Shown: piece by piece, positions 1 to 10,000 of the stretch | Numbering within the stretch: position 1 is the stretch's first letter | Layout of the letters: the number at the start of each line of letters is the position of its first letter | From: Acholoe squamosa | Taxonomy: Eukaryota; Annelida; Polychaeta; Phyllodocida; Polynoidae | Assembly (NCBI GenBank): GCA_949317995.1 | Contig: OX439046.1 | Location: 74,850,286-74,914,285, forward strand | Reading direction: 5' to 3' | DNA: 64,000 nt | Notes under the pieces: generated by a model | What the model was told of the DNA's origin: nothing | Databases searched by the model: none | The model's input: the letters and a program-made list of their open reading frames with translations, nothing else | Program-made: the position numbers and the translations under genes

Positions 1-376
1 TAGGCCACTCCCGTTCATCACCGCCCACATCGGAAAATTTTATTTTTGTAGAGCCTTACATGAAAATCTACAAAGCAATGAACAAAAGTAGTCAGGATGG
101 TATCAAATGAAAGCCTTTGGTTCAGGGGATGTAGTAATAATGGTTATTCTTGTACCTTGAAAATTTCAATGAAAATCTATTATAAATGCTTTTTTTCTTT
201 CATGTGGATGTTTGTTTGTTTTGACCTCATCTTGAAATTTCTAAGAGTAAATTAACTAATTTCCCTGTAAAATTATGCTCTGCAATAATTTGGAGAAGGT
301 GTTAAACTTTCAATCTAGCCCGATGAAGGTTTGCTCTGGAAAGAAAGTGGTTGTTAACATTATATCTATACAACAG

Positions 377-3186
377 GAGAACAATGCTATAGCCACATTG
401 GACGTACAACGAGGGGAGTTTCTGGAGCTTTACCCGCTAGGATCCAAGTCATGGATGTACAGTGGGCTGGATGCTAGCGATGCGGATAGAGGTATGATAC
501 TTTATTTCATGATCAGTATGACAATCCCATAGGTATAACATTGCAGCTTTGTCAACCATTCCCCACGAGATAATCCTTCCCCATTTTTAAACAGTTAAGC
601 TTGCTTTATGTCAGTGATTGACACAAAAGCTGGTGCATACACAGTTATAGTTGCTTTATTTCAGAGGAAAAACATCAAAATCTGGCCCATGCACATGTAC
701 CTACACTTGCTTTTATTTCAGAGATTTACAGCCTGCCAGTGCGGTAGAATTTACACACATGCCAAATACCCGTCTTACTACAATCGGTTATACAGATCTA
801 ATGCATTGGATGAAGAACATGCCCAGGATTGATATCAAAACCCATACAATGCACAGTTTTTACATACCAGATACCTTTTACATGGATTATTGTGCTGTAA
901 AAAGGACAGTTCTCTCAGCCTGATGCATAATTGCAAGTTCGAGTTAATTTTTATCATACATATTCATACTCGCTTTATTTCAGGGATCAACATCAAACCC
1001 TGGCCCATACATAGTTTCTACATGCCGGACGGCACTGTCTACATGAAAATCCATGGGCGGGGCTATATATTTACTGCCAATGAGGGAGACTCAAAGGAGT
1101 ATGACACCCGCTTCTACCCATTTGAGTACTCGGAAAGTGTACCTGGCAAAAGGTTGGTGGAGGATGATCTACTCGACGATTCAGTATCCAATGACTTGAG
1201 AGATGCTCTGTCAGATGATGCAAAACTTGGTTGGTATCAGTTATCATTGTGTCACCTTAGTCCACTAAGGTTGTCTAACTGACATTTTGACAAAATTGAG
1301 TTTCTTCTGTTTTAACATTTATTCTATTGACTATGAAAGTTCTGAAGCTCTGTTTATGATATATCTGCCTACAGGCCCCATAGTAATGTTGTTCTATCAA
1401 CTTGGTGCTATTGCAATTGGAACACTTCTTTGTCCTTTCCTGCAAAACTTGAAAGTGCAGATACAACTATGTTGCACTAAGGTGACGATTTACAGTCTCG
1501 AATGGTTCTATTATCAATTTGATAGGAAAAAGGGATAAAAATACTTTACCCTGTTTTTTTTTTGAAATTCTGGTTATTGATTATTATTGTGAAACAATAT
1601 GATCACCATTTTTTATTTTGATATCAAGTCCTGATGATCTACCTGTTTGAAAAATGGTAGATGTACTATAGATTTATGTTCACAACAAAAATAGTTATAA
1701 AAATACAAGTTTCTGATTGTAGGAAAGTTACCATTCAGCACTTTGGATGGTAAAAACTCAAACACGGGTAAAATCGACAAACCCCACACATACGGAGGGC
1801 GTGGCTTCTCCATCTGGGATGCAGAGGACCTTAGGCTGAAATACGACTCAGGGGGATTGATGGAGTACATAACAGAGAAACGCTACCCACAGATATTCAA
1901 CTCTAATGCAGGAAGTGGCACACCCACATCTGAAAGGGACTCACGGTCACCCAAAATGGCAGGTTACAGATTCAAATCTAACTCTGGAAGCGGAATGCTT
2001 CAGTCTAGCGGAGACTCAAAGTTACATAAGTTATATGTCTTCTTGTGTGACTTTAAAGATATGTTATTTGATATATAAGCAAATGTCCACAACCATGGAA
2101 TATTTATGTTACCATTTTGAAAATTTGCATTGAGCTAGCTGCTGGTGATTAGTTTCGGATTAAATGTTTAGCACAAGAATTCTTTCTTTTTTTTTATTCT
2201 TACATATACATAAAACAATTTATAACATAACTGTATTGACTATTTCAATCTTTTTTTTTACTGTAAAATTTCTAATAATCATACCTAGTACTACAAACAG
2301 AACACCTGATGCTCAAGGAACCATCTTTGGCTAGCTCTGTTCAAATTTTAAAATGCCCGCATTGATTATGTGTGCATCACATTCCATCCCCCCATTGAAT
2401 ATCATGTGAGTAGGTCTATTCTTTAGAAACAATCATATCAGCCATGGCATAAGGCTCTAATGCTGAAAGCAGTACTCCAAATAGAGTAAGGGATAACGAT
2501 TACTTAAAAAGGCAGATTAGGTATTCAACTCTCATGTTTGAATCAATGGAACTAGTCTAGCATAGGGACTCAAGACTATAAGAGTATGGCATATTACTAA
2601 CGTATATTTATTTTTTTATTTGAAGTCTGATGCTATTTTTGCAGGGTCCTGAGTCAGAGTCTATAGCAGTTGGCAAACTAAATGACAAGGTGATGATTTT
2701 TGTCGGTAACGAGCGTCCTGGTACGGTGGCTGTGTTTTCTATACGGCAGGGAGACGTGAAGCACCCGCTGTTGGAGGGAATGTACTACAGCGGGGGACTC
2801 GGAGCTGAGTGGCAGGATCTGTATGACAGGAGAATAGCCAGAGATATTGACCCTGAGGACTTAAAGTGAGTATCTACCCACCTTAAATATAACCTTTTAA
2901 GATCCACTGATGAAGACCCTAGTGATTACATTTGTATAAAAGGAATGTATCTTATCATTACCATTTTTCTAAACTGAATAGGTTCATTCCTGGGTTGGAG
3001 AGCCCAAACCGGCAGCCAATGTTAATCGTGTCGGGTACGGTGAGTGGTACGATCAGCTTCTATCGAGTCGTGGACGTGATTCCGCCATGGTCCAGGTCAT
3101 CAAGTTCTAGGCCTACTTACACCAGAGCATACACATTCTTCATGGTAGGCCTGTGTCTGGCTATGATAAAGTTTAACTACTTGTAG
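377..3186 (+). CDS. MSP130-like (choice-of-anchor I) glycoprotein, copy A, 5' partial
   Basis: Five exons are read: about 377-491, 984-1229, 1723 to about 2026 (3' end uncertain), 2645-2865 and 2982-3186 (TAG stop). Phases join cleanly across 491/984, 1229/1723 and 2865/2982. The product shows the family landmarks in order: QENNAIA then PLGSKSW, DASDADRGINIKPWP, FTANEGDSKEYD, STLDG, GGRGFSIWDA, GPESESIAVGK, IFVGNERPGTVAVF and AEWQDLYD. In sea urchins MSP130 is a GPI-anchored surface protein of skeleton-forming cells. Here the last exon ends in a hydrophobic stretch (AYTFFMVGLCLAMI) after a Ser-rich run, as a GPI signal would. The donor of exon 3 is unclear: GTTACA after GGCAG is shared with copy B, but its phase does not fit the next exon. 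Earlier exons, including the signal peptide, lie off the left edge. Family membership is firm; a biomineralisation role in this organism is inferred. Confidence 0.85.
600..1030 (+). repeat. Degenerate tandem copies of the exon-2 acceptor and exon start
   Basis: The functional acceptor (TCGCTTTATTTCAG, exon from 984) and its first 40 or so coding bases are echoed upstream. Echoes lie at about 604 (TTGCTTTATGTCAG then TGATTGACACAAAAGC), 650 (TTGCTTTATTTCAG then AAACATCAAAATCTGGCCC), 708 (TTGCTTTTATTTCAG) and 824 (CCCAG then GATTGATATCAAAACCC). Each copy keeps the pyrimidine tract, the AG and a recognisable ATCAAA-CCC-ATAC pattern. None continues into the full exon, so they look like decayed partial duplications. 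Confidence 0.7.
1905..2580 (+). repeat. Exonic FNSNAGSG modules and their decayed intronic copy
   Basis: Exon 3 of MSP130 copy A ends with two related modules: FNSNAGSGTPTSERDSRSPK and FKSNSGSGMLQSSGDS. A degenerate copy of the whole pair lies in the following intron at about 2455-2580, with bases matching TCTAATGC-GAAAGC-GTACTCCA, then AAAAAGGCAG, ATTCAACTCT, CAGTCTAG and GGGACTCAAG. The intronic copy contains stops and is not coding. The modules sit in the loop between the SIWDA and GPE motifs, a place where MSP130 relatives often carry low-complexity insertions. Confidence 0.6.
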
Positions 3187-3299
3187 ATGGCAGGATGCCT
3201 TTAACATATTACCCTTTGATTGCCATTAAAACATTGATGCATTATTCCCACTATTGATGAACGCTGCCCTGACAAGTGGAGTAAGGACTATACCTACCC

Positions 3300-3515
3300 T
3301 TGGCCAAAGGTTTATGTTCCGTAGTGGCCTGTTTAAGCGCCGGGTCTTTGAATAAGCACCGGTCTTGAATAAACACCGGGGGTAACGGGGTATTGAAATC
3401 GGAAAATAATTTAAGTCTTGAATAAGCGCCTGTTCTGTATAACTTCCGGGAGTAGAGGGGTATTGAAATCTATGAGCGCCGGGGCGTTTAAACAGCCCTC
3501 TACGGTACTACACCA
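3300..3515. repeat. Dispersed repeat with TTGAATAAGCGCC units
   Basis: Short units (TTGAATAAGCACCGG, TTGAATAAACACCGGGG, TTGAATAAGCGCCTG) alternate with GGGGTATTGAAAT. Related sequence occurs at 42355-42455 and, in diverged or opposite form, at 53820-53990. It looks like an old MITE-type family; no open frame is present. Confidence 0.5.
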
Positions 3516-3534
3516 GCCTTAACATCTAACCCTT

Positions 3535-3740
3535 TAAGAGCCGCTCATACATTGATGCCCACTGGTCGTCATGATGCATGAATGCAAGGGCTACATTCCC
3601 ACATCATGCCAACCCGGCAGGGTTGATAAACCCGCCTGAAGGTTGGCGTGATGCCTCAATGAAGTGCAGGTGTGCAGATCCACCAGAACTTCACTGGTGC
3701 TTCATAATGGCCGATGGAAATACATTCTTGCAACAGTGAT
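3535..3740. repeat. GATGCATCATG palindromic family, copy in 3' flank
   Basis: The copy contains CCCTTTAAGAGCCGCT, CATTGATGCCCACTGGTCGTC, ATGAAGTGCAGG and CACTGGTGCTTCAT. These modules recur at 22985, 35280, 40030, 47410, 50080, 54820 and 63620. See the 40026 entry for the architecture. Confidence 0.6.
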
Positions 3741-4025
3741 CCTCAAAGGGTAACAACCAAAACCTGGATAAAATGGCGCCATGGTTTGTATGATGCACCA
3801 CTACAGTGTTGTAGAATCTACTCAATGATATGAAACTGCACTGTACAGCCTTAAAGAGGCAAGGCTTTATATCAATCCATTCACAAGGGTTAGTGATGAA
3901 TTAACAATGACAGGATACAAGTATAATTGCAAAAGGCATTGTATATTTTATGATACAATCTCATATGCTGTAGTACCTCGACTGAACCATTCAATATATT
4001 GTTACCTCACATATGTGAATCAACA

Positions 4026-4080
4026 CGGTAAAAGGTATGCCCGTGTACCCCGTTGCGGGCATACCTTTTACTGTGTTGAT
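4026..4080. repeat. Near-perfect palindrome
   Basis: The arms CACGGTAAAAGGTATGCCCG and CGGGCATACCTTTTACTGTG flank a loop of about 11 bases. The stem has one mismatch. It lies in the 3' flank of MSP130 copy A and has no counterpart in the copy B flank, so it was probably inserted after the duplication. Confidence 0.75.
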
Positions 4081-4299
4081 CCACATATATGTAATATCAA
4101 CTTAACAAGGAACCCATATATCTCTTCTAATTCTTTGGCTTGATTACGTTTCATTTCCACACCCACCAATGTTAATTACACAATTTAATAAAGTCCTATC
4201 TATGAAAACACCAGATTTTCTACTATTTTTCATTCTTTTGGGGATTTGCATCAAGATTGTTGGGGATAACATACCTGAGCATGGATTTCAATGGGAATT

Positions 4300-5740
4300 A
4301 CTGCAATGGGCCAATGGCTCATTCATGGCCAAAACTATGCACCATTTGGAAGACCAATGGGTCATGAAATATTCTATTGTGAAAATGCAGAACATATTGC
4401 AGCAAAAAGGGTATATTTTTCTTCTTTTCTTTGTATACTGTTATTGTATTGTATTCAACATAATTAGCATACAGCCCTTGGAAAGGGTACCTGAAATGTA
4501 TGTCAAGTAGTAAAGAATTTCATGGGCCTAAAAAACCTAATTTTAGTCTGAAATGTGACATAAAATCCTACTATATTCCTTTTCAAATCCCATAATCTGT
4601 TTAATGGGGACTAAGATCTTAGGCTACATTCATTTAGGTAGGGGGGGGGGGTTAGTGGGGACTATGAACGTTTTGAGTGCCTGTGGGTCATGCTTTTGTT
4701 TCTCTCACAGTAGCAAATCGTGCATAAATCAAGAACACAAGGTGTTAATTTTTTGGGGGGAATTTTCAGCCCCCGCTGTGATTTCGGAGGACAAAATTCT
4801 GATCCAAGGCAGTTTGGACATCATAAACAATAATAGAGATGAAGTGACTGTAGGTTGGTCATTACCACCTAAATCATTGTCTTTTTGTTTCTACCAATCT
4901 TTCTGATCATTGAATGTCCATTTGGAATATACATTACATATGGTCTTGTCTTGACAATGATAAAAGGATATATCTCCACACCACTGACAATGACTTGATT
5001 CTCGATAGAGTTTTTTAAGGGAAACGGTTTGTTATGAATAACCTTTGTTAATTACCTAATCAGGTCTCTAGTAGTCATAACATAGGCCGGCTCCCATTAA
5101 AGTTTACACTCAAATACAGCTCATTTGCATCACATTGGGGTGTTCCGCACTGAATTATTGCTGTGCTGTGCTTGGTTGTAAAGATTTTTCTCTCATTGAT
5201 CCAATGTGTTGAATTTAGTTGGCTGGGTCTTAAAGATGACATGGGACATTGGGATTTAAGTGACAAGTGCCATGACCATTTTTTAAAATCGACATGTGAC
5301 ATGGGGCACCCCCCATCCACACCCCTTGTGTCATGAGGCTATATGTATCATATAAGTAACACAGCTGGGGGAATGTTTGTAATTTTCTATCGTCTCCCCC
5401 AATTGTTTACAATTGGACAGACCCCTAATGTCTTACTTGTTCAATGACTCAATACCCTGGGGTATCAAAAACTCTCTAACCTTTCTGAAACCCCCCCCCC
5501 CAAAAAAAAAAAAAAAGAAGAAAATTGCTAAGGATTCCCATTAGAGCCATTTGAATCAGAGTCTAAATTAGAGTGAGATGCACACAATGACTGTTTCCGT
5601 CATGATCTTAGCTTTCCAAAGGTATATGACACTACTATGTTTTCTATACATCTCAGTTTACAGGAGAATCTTCTAAATTATTTTGGAACCATGCCTATGA
5701 TACTGTAATGGTTCTATCTTAGACTGGCTGTCTATTTGTT
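4300..5740. other. Intergenic, no gene recognised
   Basis: Short open frames occur but none shows a domain, codon pattern or splice structure. The stretch holds a G run near 4640, a C run followed by an A run near 5490-5515, and no recognised repeat. Confidence 0.5.
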
Positions 5741-5752
5741 TGGAAAGGATCA

Positions 5753-6134
5753 TGAATACAAGAATGTCCGGTTCAGAAGGCAACAAGATTTATTCAGTAT
5801 CCTACTATACAGTAAACTAAGGGTATTCCGAGTAGGCGTGTTATTGTTCAGATAGCTCTGATTTGTGACTACCAGGTAAGGCTTCGGAGTCAGGGAGATC
5901 TTAGGGTGTTCGTACAGAATCCGGGGGGATTCTGTCTCACTAGCTTCCGACCCGACTATTATATAGCCACAGGGGTTGGGTGGTGACCCACTCGTGTTTA
6001 AGCCGGGAAGCCTGGAGGAGAGTGCTGCCACCATCCGCCAGGCGTAACAGGCCTCACCCCGAAGGGACGCTCTGCTCGGAAACTAGTCTACCCGTAAGCC
6101 ATAGACGCTAATACTAAACCATACCCCTACAATA
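5753..6134 (-). mobile_element. Probable solo LTR (fossil)
   Basis: Read on the minus strand, the block runs from TGTAGGGGTATGG through a TATA box (GGCTATATAATAGTCGGG) to a polyadenylation signal (CTGAATAAATCTTG), the order of U3, R and U5. The pentamer GTATT occurs at both edges on that strand and may be a target duplication, although this places the ends a few bases inside the TG/CA limits. No coding sequence of its own is attached. Family not identified. Confidence 0.45.
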
Positions 6135-6344
6135 CCAATGCGCCAATGGTGCATTTTATGGACCATTCAATGTGCCATTTAAGATTTAAATGTCAATATG
6201 CGGGATGCACGGCCCTTCCAAAATCCCTGCCTGAGAAATTCAGACCCCTTTAAATGATGATCATGCAGTAACTACACGGTGCTGCTTCAATGCATCATGC
6301 CAACCCCATGGGGCTGATACACTCCTGGAGGGAATTACCAAAAA

Positions 6345-6983
6345 GTGCTTTTGACCAGACTAATAAGCATCACAACGACCAATGGACATGATGCAATAAT
6401 GCATCATTTTTCATTAAAACAAAAGTGTATTCGTAAATACCTTTTCCTATTCGGAAATAACTATGACCCCAACTACCAATCCAATAGAGGTAGAGGTAGG
6501 GGGGGCAACAGCAACAACCGGGGGGGTCACAACAGTAGGAAAGACAACAGCTCTTCCAACTCCAACAATGGTAACTCTTCATACAGCGATAGGAGAGACA
6601 GAACCCCAAGTAATGGCAGATCCTATAATAATCAGGGATCCAACAGTAGGAGCCATAGTCCACATAGGAACTACAACTCTGGATCCTACAACAACAATGG
6701 TTTCTACAACAACCAGGGTTCAAACAACTCTGGATCCTATAATCAAGGTCACAACAGTAGGAGCCATAGTCCACATAGGAACTACAACAGTGGATCCTAC
6801 AACAACAACGGTGCCTACAACAATCAGGGATCCAACAACTCCGGATCCTACAGCAACCAGGGTTCTAATAACTCTGGACAATACAGCAACTCTGGTCATT
6901 ATAACCAGGGTTTCAACCCACATCAGGAGGATCACAAACCCAACACAAGAGGCTACCAGGGGAACCAACACAGTAACCCCTAA
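6345..6983 (+). CDS. Gag-like basic low-complexity frame (fossil element)
   Basis: The frame encodes about 212 residues dominated by Asn, Ser, Gly, Tyr and Arg. An RG-rich run (NRGRGRGGNSNNRGG) is followed by near-repeats of RSHSPHRNYNSGSYNNNG and YNNQGSNNSGSY, visible in DNA as repeated blocks of about 100 bases at 6640-6730 and 6750-6840. RG/SR-rich tails bind RNA in several retroelement Gag proteins. No zinc knuckle and no clear capsid domain were seen. Assignment as Gag rests mainly on position just upstream of pol. Confidence 0.5.
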   Translation: MLLTRLISITTTNGHDAIMHHFSLKQKCIRKYLFLFGNNYDPNYQSNRGRGRGGNSNNRGGHNSRKDNSSSNSNNGNSSYSDRRDRTPSNGRSYNNQGSNSRSHSPHRNYNSGSYNNNGFYNNQGSNNSGSYNQGHNSRSHSPHRNYNSGSYNNNGAYNNQGSNNSGSYSNQGSNNSGQYSNSGHYNQGFNPHQEDHKPNTRGYQGNQHSNP

Positions 6984-7087
6984 ACAATACCTCAAGTGAT
7001 GGATCAACTCTCCAAGCTCCTGGTCGCAAGCATTGCAACCACCCCACAGAACCAGGAAAACTAGGATGTCACAGTGCCGATGGGCCA

Positions 7088-10000
7088 GTGCACTGTGACA
7101 CCCCAAAAACAAACAATCAATCAGGATCAACAAGGATCCAACCAGAGACAATTGCTAGTGCCAATCTACCATCTAACAGACAGAGACGTCCATCAGTGAT
7201 ACACATCACCCCACCAGATTCATCATCAAAAGATACAGGTGAGAGTACCAAGCTTTCTATTGTACTTCTTCAAAATGGCTGTATCAATGCAAATCTATAT
7301 GATGTTTCAGATGTGCAATGTTTGGTTGATACAGGTGCTACTATCACCTGTGTCAGACAATCATTCCTCATGGATCTCCAAAAGAGATTCCATATCCAAC
7401 TGAGGAAATCTAAAATCAACATCCACTTGGCAGATGGATCGGTGTGTCATGTTAGACATTCAGCTATGCTGAACTTTAGAATCCAAGGTGTCAGATTCCA
7501 ATACCAATTTGCTGTAATACCCAACCTCACACAGCCCGTTGTACTCGGCACAGATTTCTTAAGCACTACAAAATCTCAAATTGAATTTAATGTTGATCCT
7601 GAACAAATTCTCAAACCCATTAGGGCAGTGAGGGATTTTACCATCCCTCCATTCTCTGAACTTGCAGTATTGGGTAAGGTCACATCTACTCAATCACTGC
7701 AAGGCAAAACTGGAGTAGTAGATAACCTCCAAAGAAATAACAATGCCCCATATCTAGTTCAAAGGGCAGCAGTAACCCCCAGGGAAAATAACGAACATCC
7801 CCTAGTGTTACTCAACACCAGCAGGCGCCCACATAAAATCAAAAAGGGTGCCATCATAGCTCTATTTCAGGAAGTCAAGGAATCTGATTTAGAAAAACCT
7901 CAACAGGTGTCAGACACTACCCCACACGCTGATCAATCCATCTCAGCCATACGGCCTGAGGATGTACCTCAATTCAGTGACACAGACTCAGACTGTGAGT
8001 CCACATATGCTGACCCTGAACCCAACTCAATCAGACTCTCTGAAATAGCTGCTATACATAGTGAGGCACATGACCTCGAGCCAGAATTGGAAGAGAATGT
8101 TCCACCAAAATCTGTGCTCACATCCAAAGATCAGCATGATAGATTAGAATCACTGCTGACCAAGTATGATGATATATTTGTAGGAAAAGATGGAGACATT
8201 GGTGCTACACACCTGTATACCCACTCAATACATGTAAAACCGGAGGCAGTGCCATGTCATTTCCTACCATATAGACAAACACCAGAAAAACAGGCCGCAA
8301 TAGGGGAAGAGTGTGAAAGCCTAGTACAACAGGGCATTCTGAGAGAATGTGCTGAGGGCCCCTGGGCTTCCAGATCCTTTTTAGTACAAAAATCATCGGG
8401 AGGCCATAGGCTCGTCACAGATTTTCGTTATTTGAACCAGAACACGATAAATCAAGCCTTATCTACACCCCGGGCCGATGACACTCTGGACATGTTAGGG
8501 TCACTCAGACCAAGAGTATTCAGTAAGCTAGATGCCCAACAGGGATTTTTTCAAATTCCTATAAGACAGGAGGACCAGCATAAAACCACATTCATAGCAA
8601 ATGACAAAAAATATGTCTACGAAAGGATGCCGATGGGTTTAGCGACCGCACCTGCGGGATTCTGCCATCTAGTCACATTAATTCTGAACAAACTCAAATA
8701 CAAATGTGCCCTACCATACCTAGATGACATATTGGTATTATCACCATCAATCGAACAACACTTCCATGACCTGGAAGATGTGTTCAACAGCTTAAGAGTT
8801 GGTAAACTCAAACTGAAGAAATCAAAATGTGAATACTTCATAGACAGAATAGACTTCTTGGGAATGAGAGTCACACCCAAGGGACTACAACCATCTCCCA
8901 CAAAGGTGGAGTCAATCAAAACCTTCCCAACACCAAAATCAGTCAAAAATGTCAGATCCTTCACAGGCCTATGCCAATACTTCAAAAAGTTTATCAAAGG
9001 TTATGCCCAAATTGCTAGACCATTGTATGATCTACAGACACATCTCAAAGCATTTGTCTGGACAGAAGAGGCAGATAATGCTTTCAAAACACTAAAGCAT
9101 GCCCTCTGTACCAATGCTCTTCTCAGATATCCAAACTATGAGAAAGAGTTCAGTTTGGCAACTGATGCTTCCAATGTGAGTTTAGGAGCTGTACTCTCAC
9201 AGAGAGATAATGAAGGAGTGCTCAGACCAGTAGCCTTTGCAGGTAGAACCCTCTCCAAACATGAGAGAAATTACAATACCACAGAGAGAGAACTACTGGG
9301 AGTAGTGTACAGAGTATTACACTTCAGACACTATCTAGAGACTAGACACTTCCAATTATACACAGACCATGCAGCCCTAATCCCACTATTAACCAATACA
9401 GGACTCACACATAGATGGGCCAGATGGGCTCTAGACATACAGCAATTTTCATTCACCATCCAACATGTGAAAGGTGATGATAACATACCACCAGATGCTA
9501 TGTCTAGAAGAGAATACCCAGACTCTGGACCCATGACTAACCCTCCACCCCCACCAAGGAGAGTTAGAGCAGCCAGTAGAACCAAGTTTGCAAAAGTAAC
9601 AAAGAAAGTACCATTCAAAAGGGATGATCCACCCAACACCATTGAAAGGCCAGAGACACCCATTAGGGGTATCTTGAAGCAATCTACACACTATGTGTTT
9701 TGCCACTGTGAGAGAGAATACTCACAACTCTTTCCAGATAATGACTTCGAGCCTATTGAATTCTCATCACTCAATCAGATGGTGAAGGCAACTCCTAAGG
9801 AGCCACCCTTCACCCCACCTGACTCAGAAGATGAAGATTCAGAAGACACAATATATGCTATTACTCAAGCAACTTCCAAATCAGTCAGATTCTTTGAACC
9901 AATGCAGGGAGAGGAAACATCAAACCATTTGTGTCCTATGACCACACGCTCAAAGACTAAAGAAATGATTCAGGAGGGCACACCAAAACCCCCCACACAA

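Larger units (their letters stand above)
1619..4300 (+). repeat. Segmental duplication, left copy
   Basis: This block matches 33118-36840 in the same order. Shared parts are the intron tail before exon 3 (CACAACAAAAATAGTTATAA), three coding exons, and downstream landmarks: AAGGCTTT-T-TCA near 3855, GATGAATTAA and ACAAGTATAATTGC near 3895-3930, and TTTAATAAAG near 4186 followed by CTTTTGGGGATTTGCATCA. The right copy is longer because extra palindromic repeats have been inserted. The duplication does not include the earlier MSP130 exons. Confidence 0.75.

Noticed and set aside
651-923. Additional MSP130 exon between 377 and 984
   Set aside because: The frame contains only partial echoes of the exon start; the true exons join in phase (491 to 984) with family-conserved residues DRGINIKPWP across the junction.
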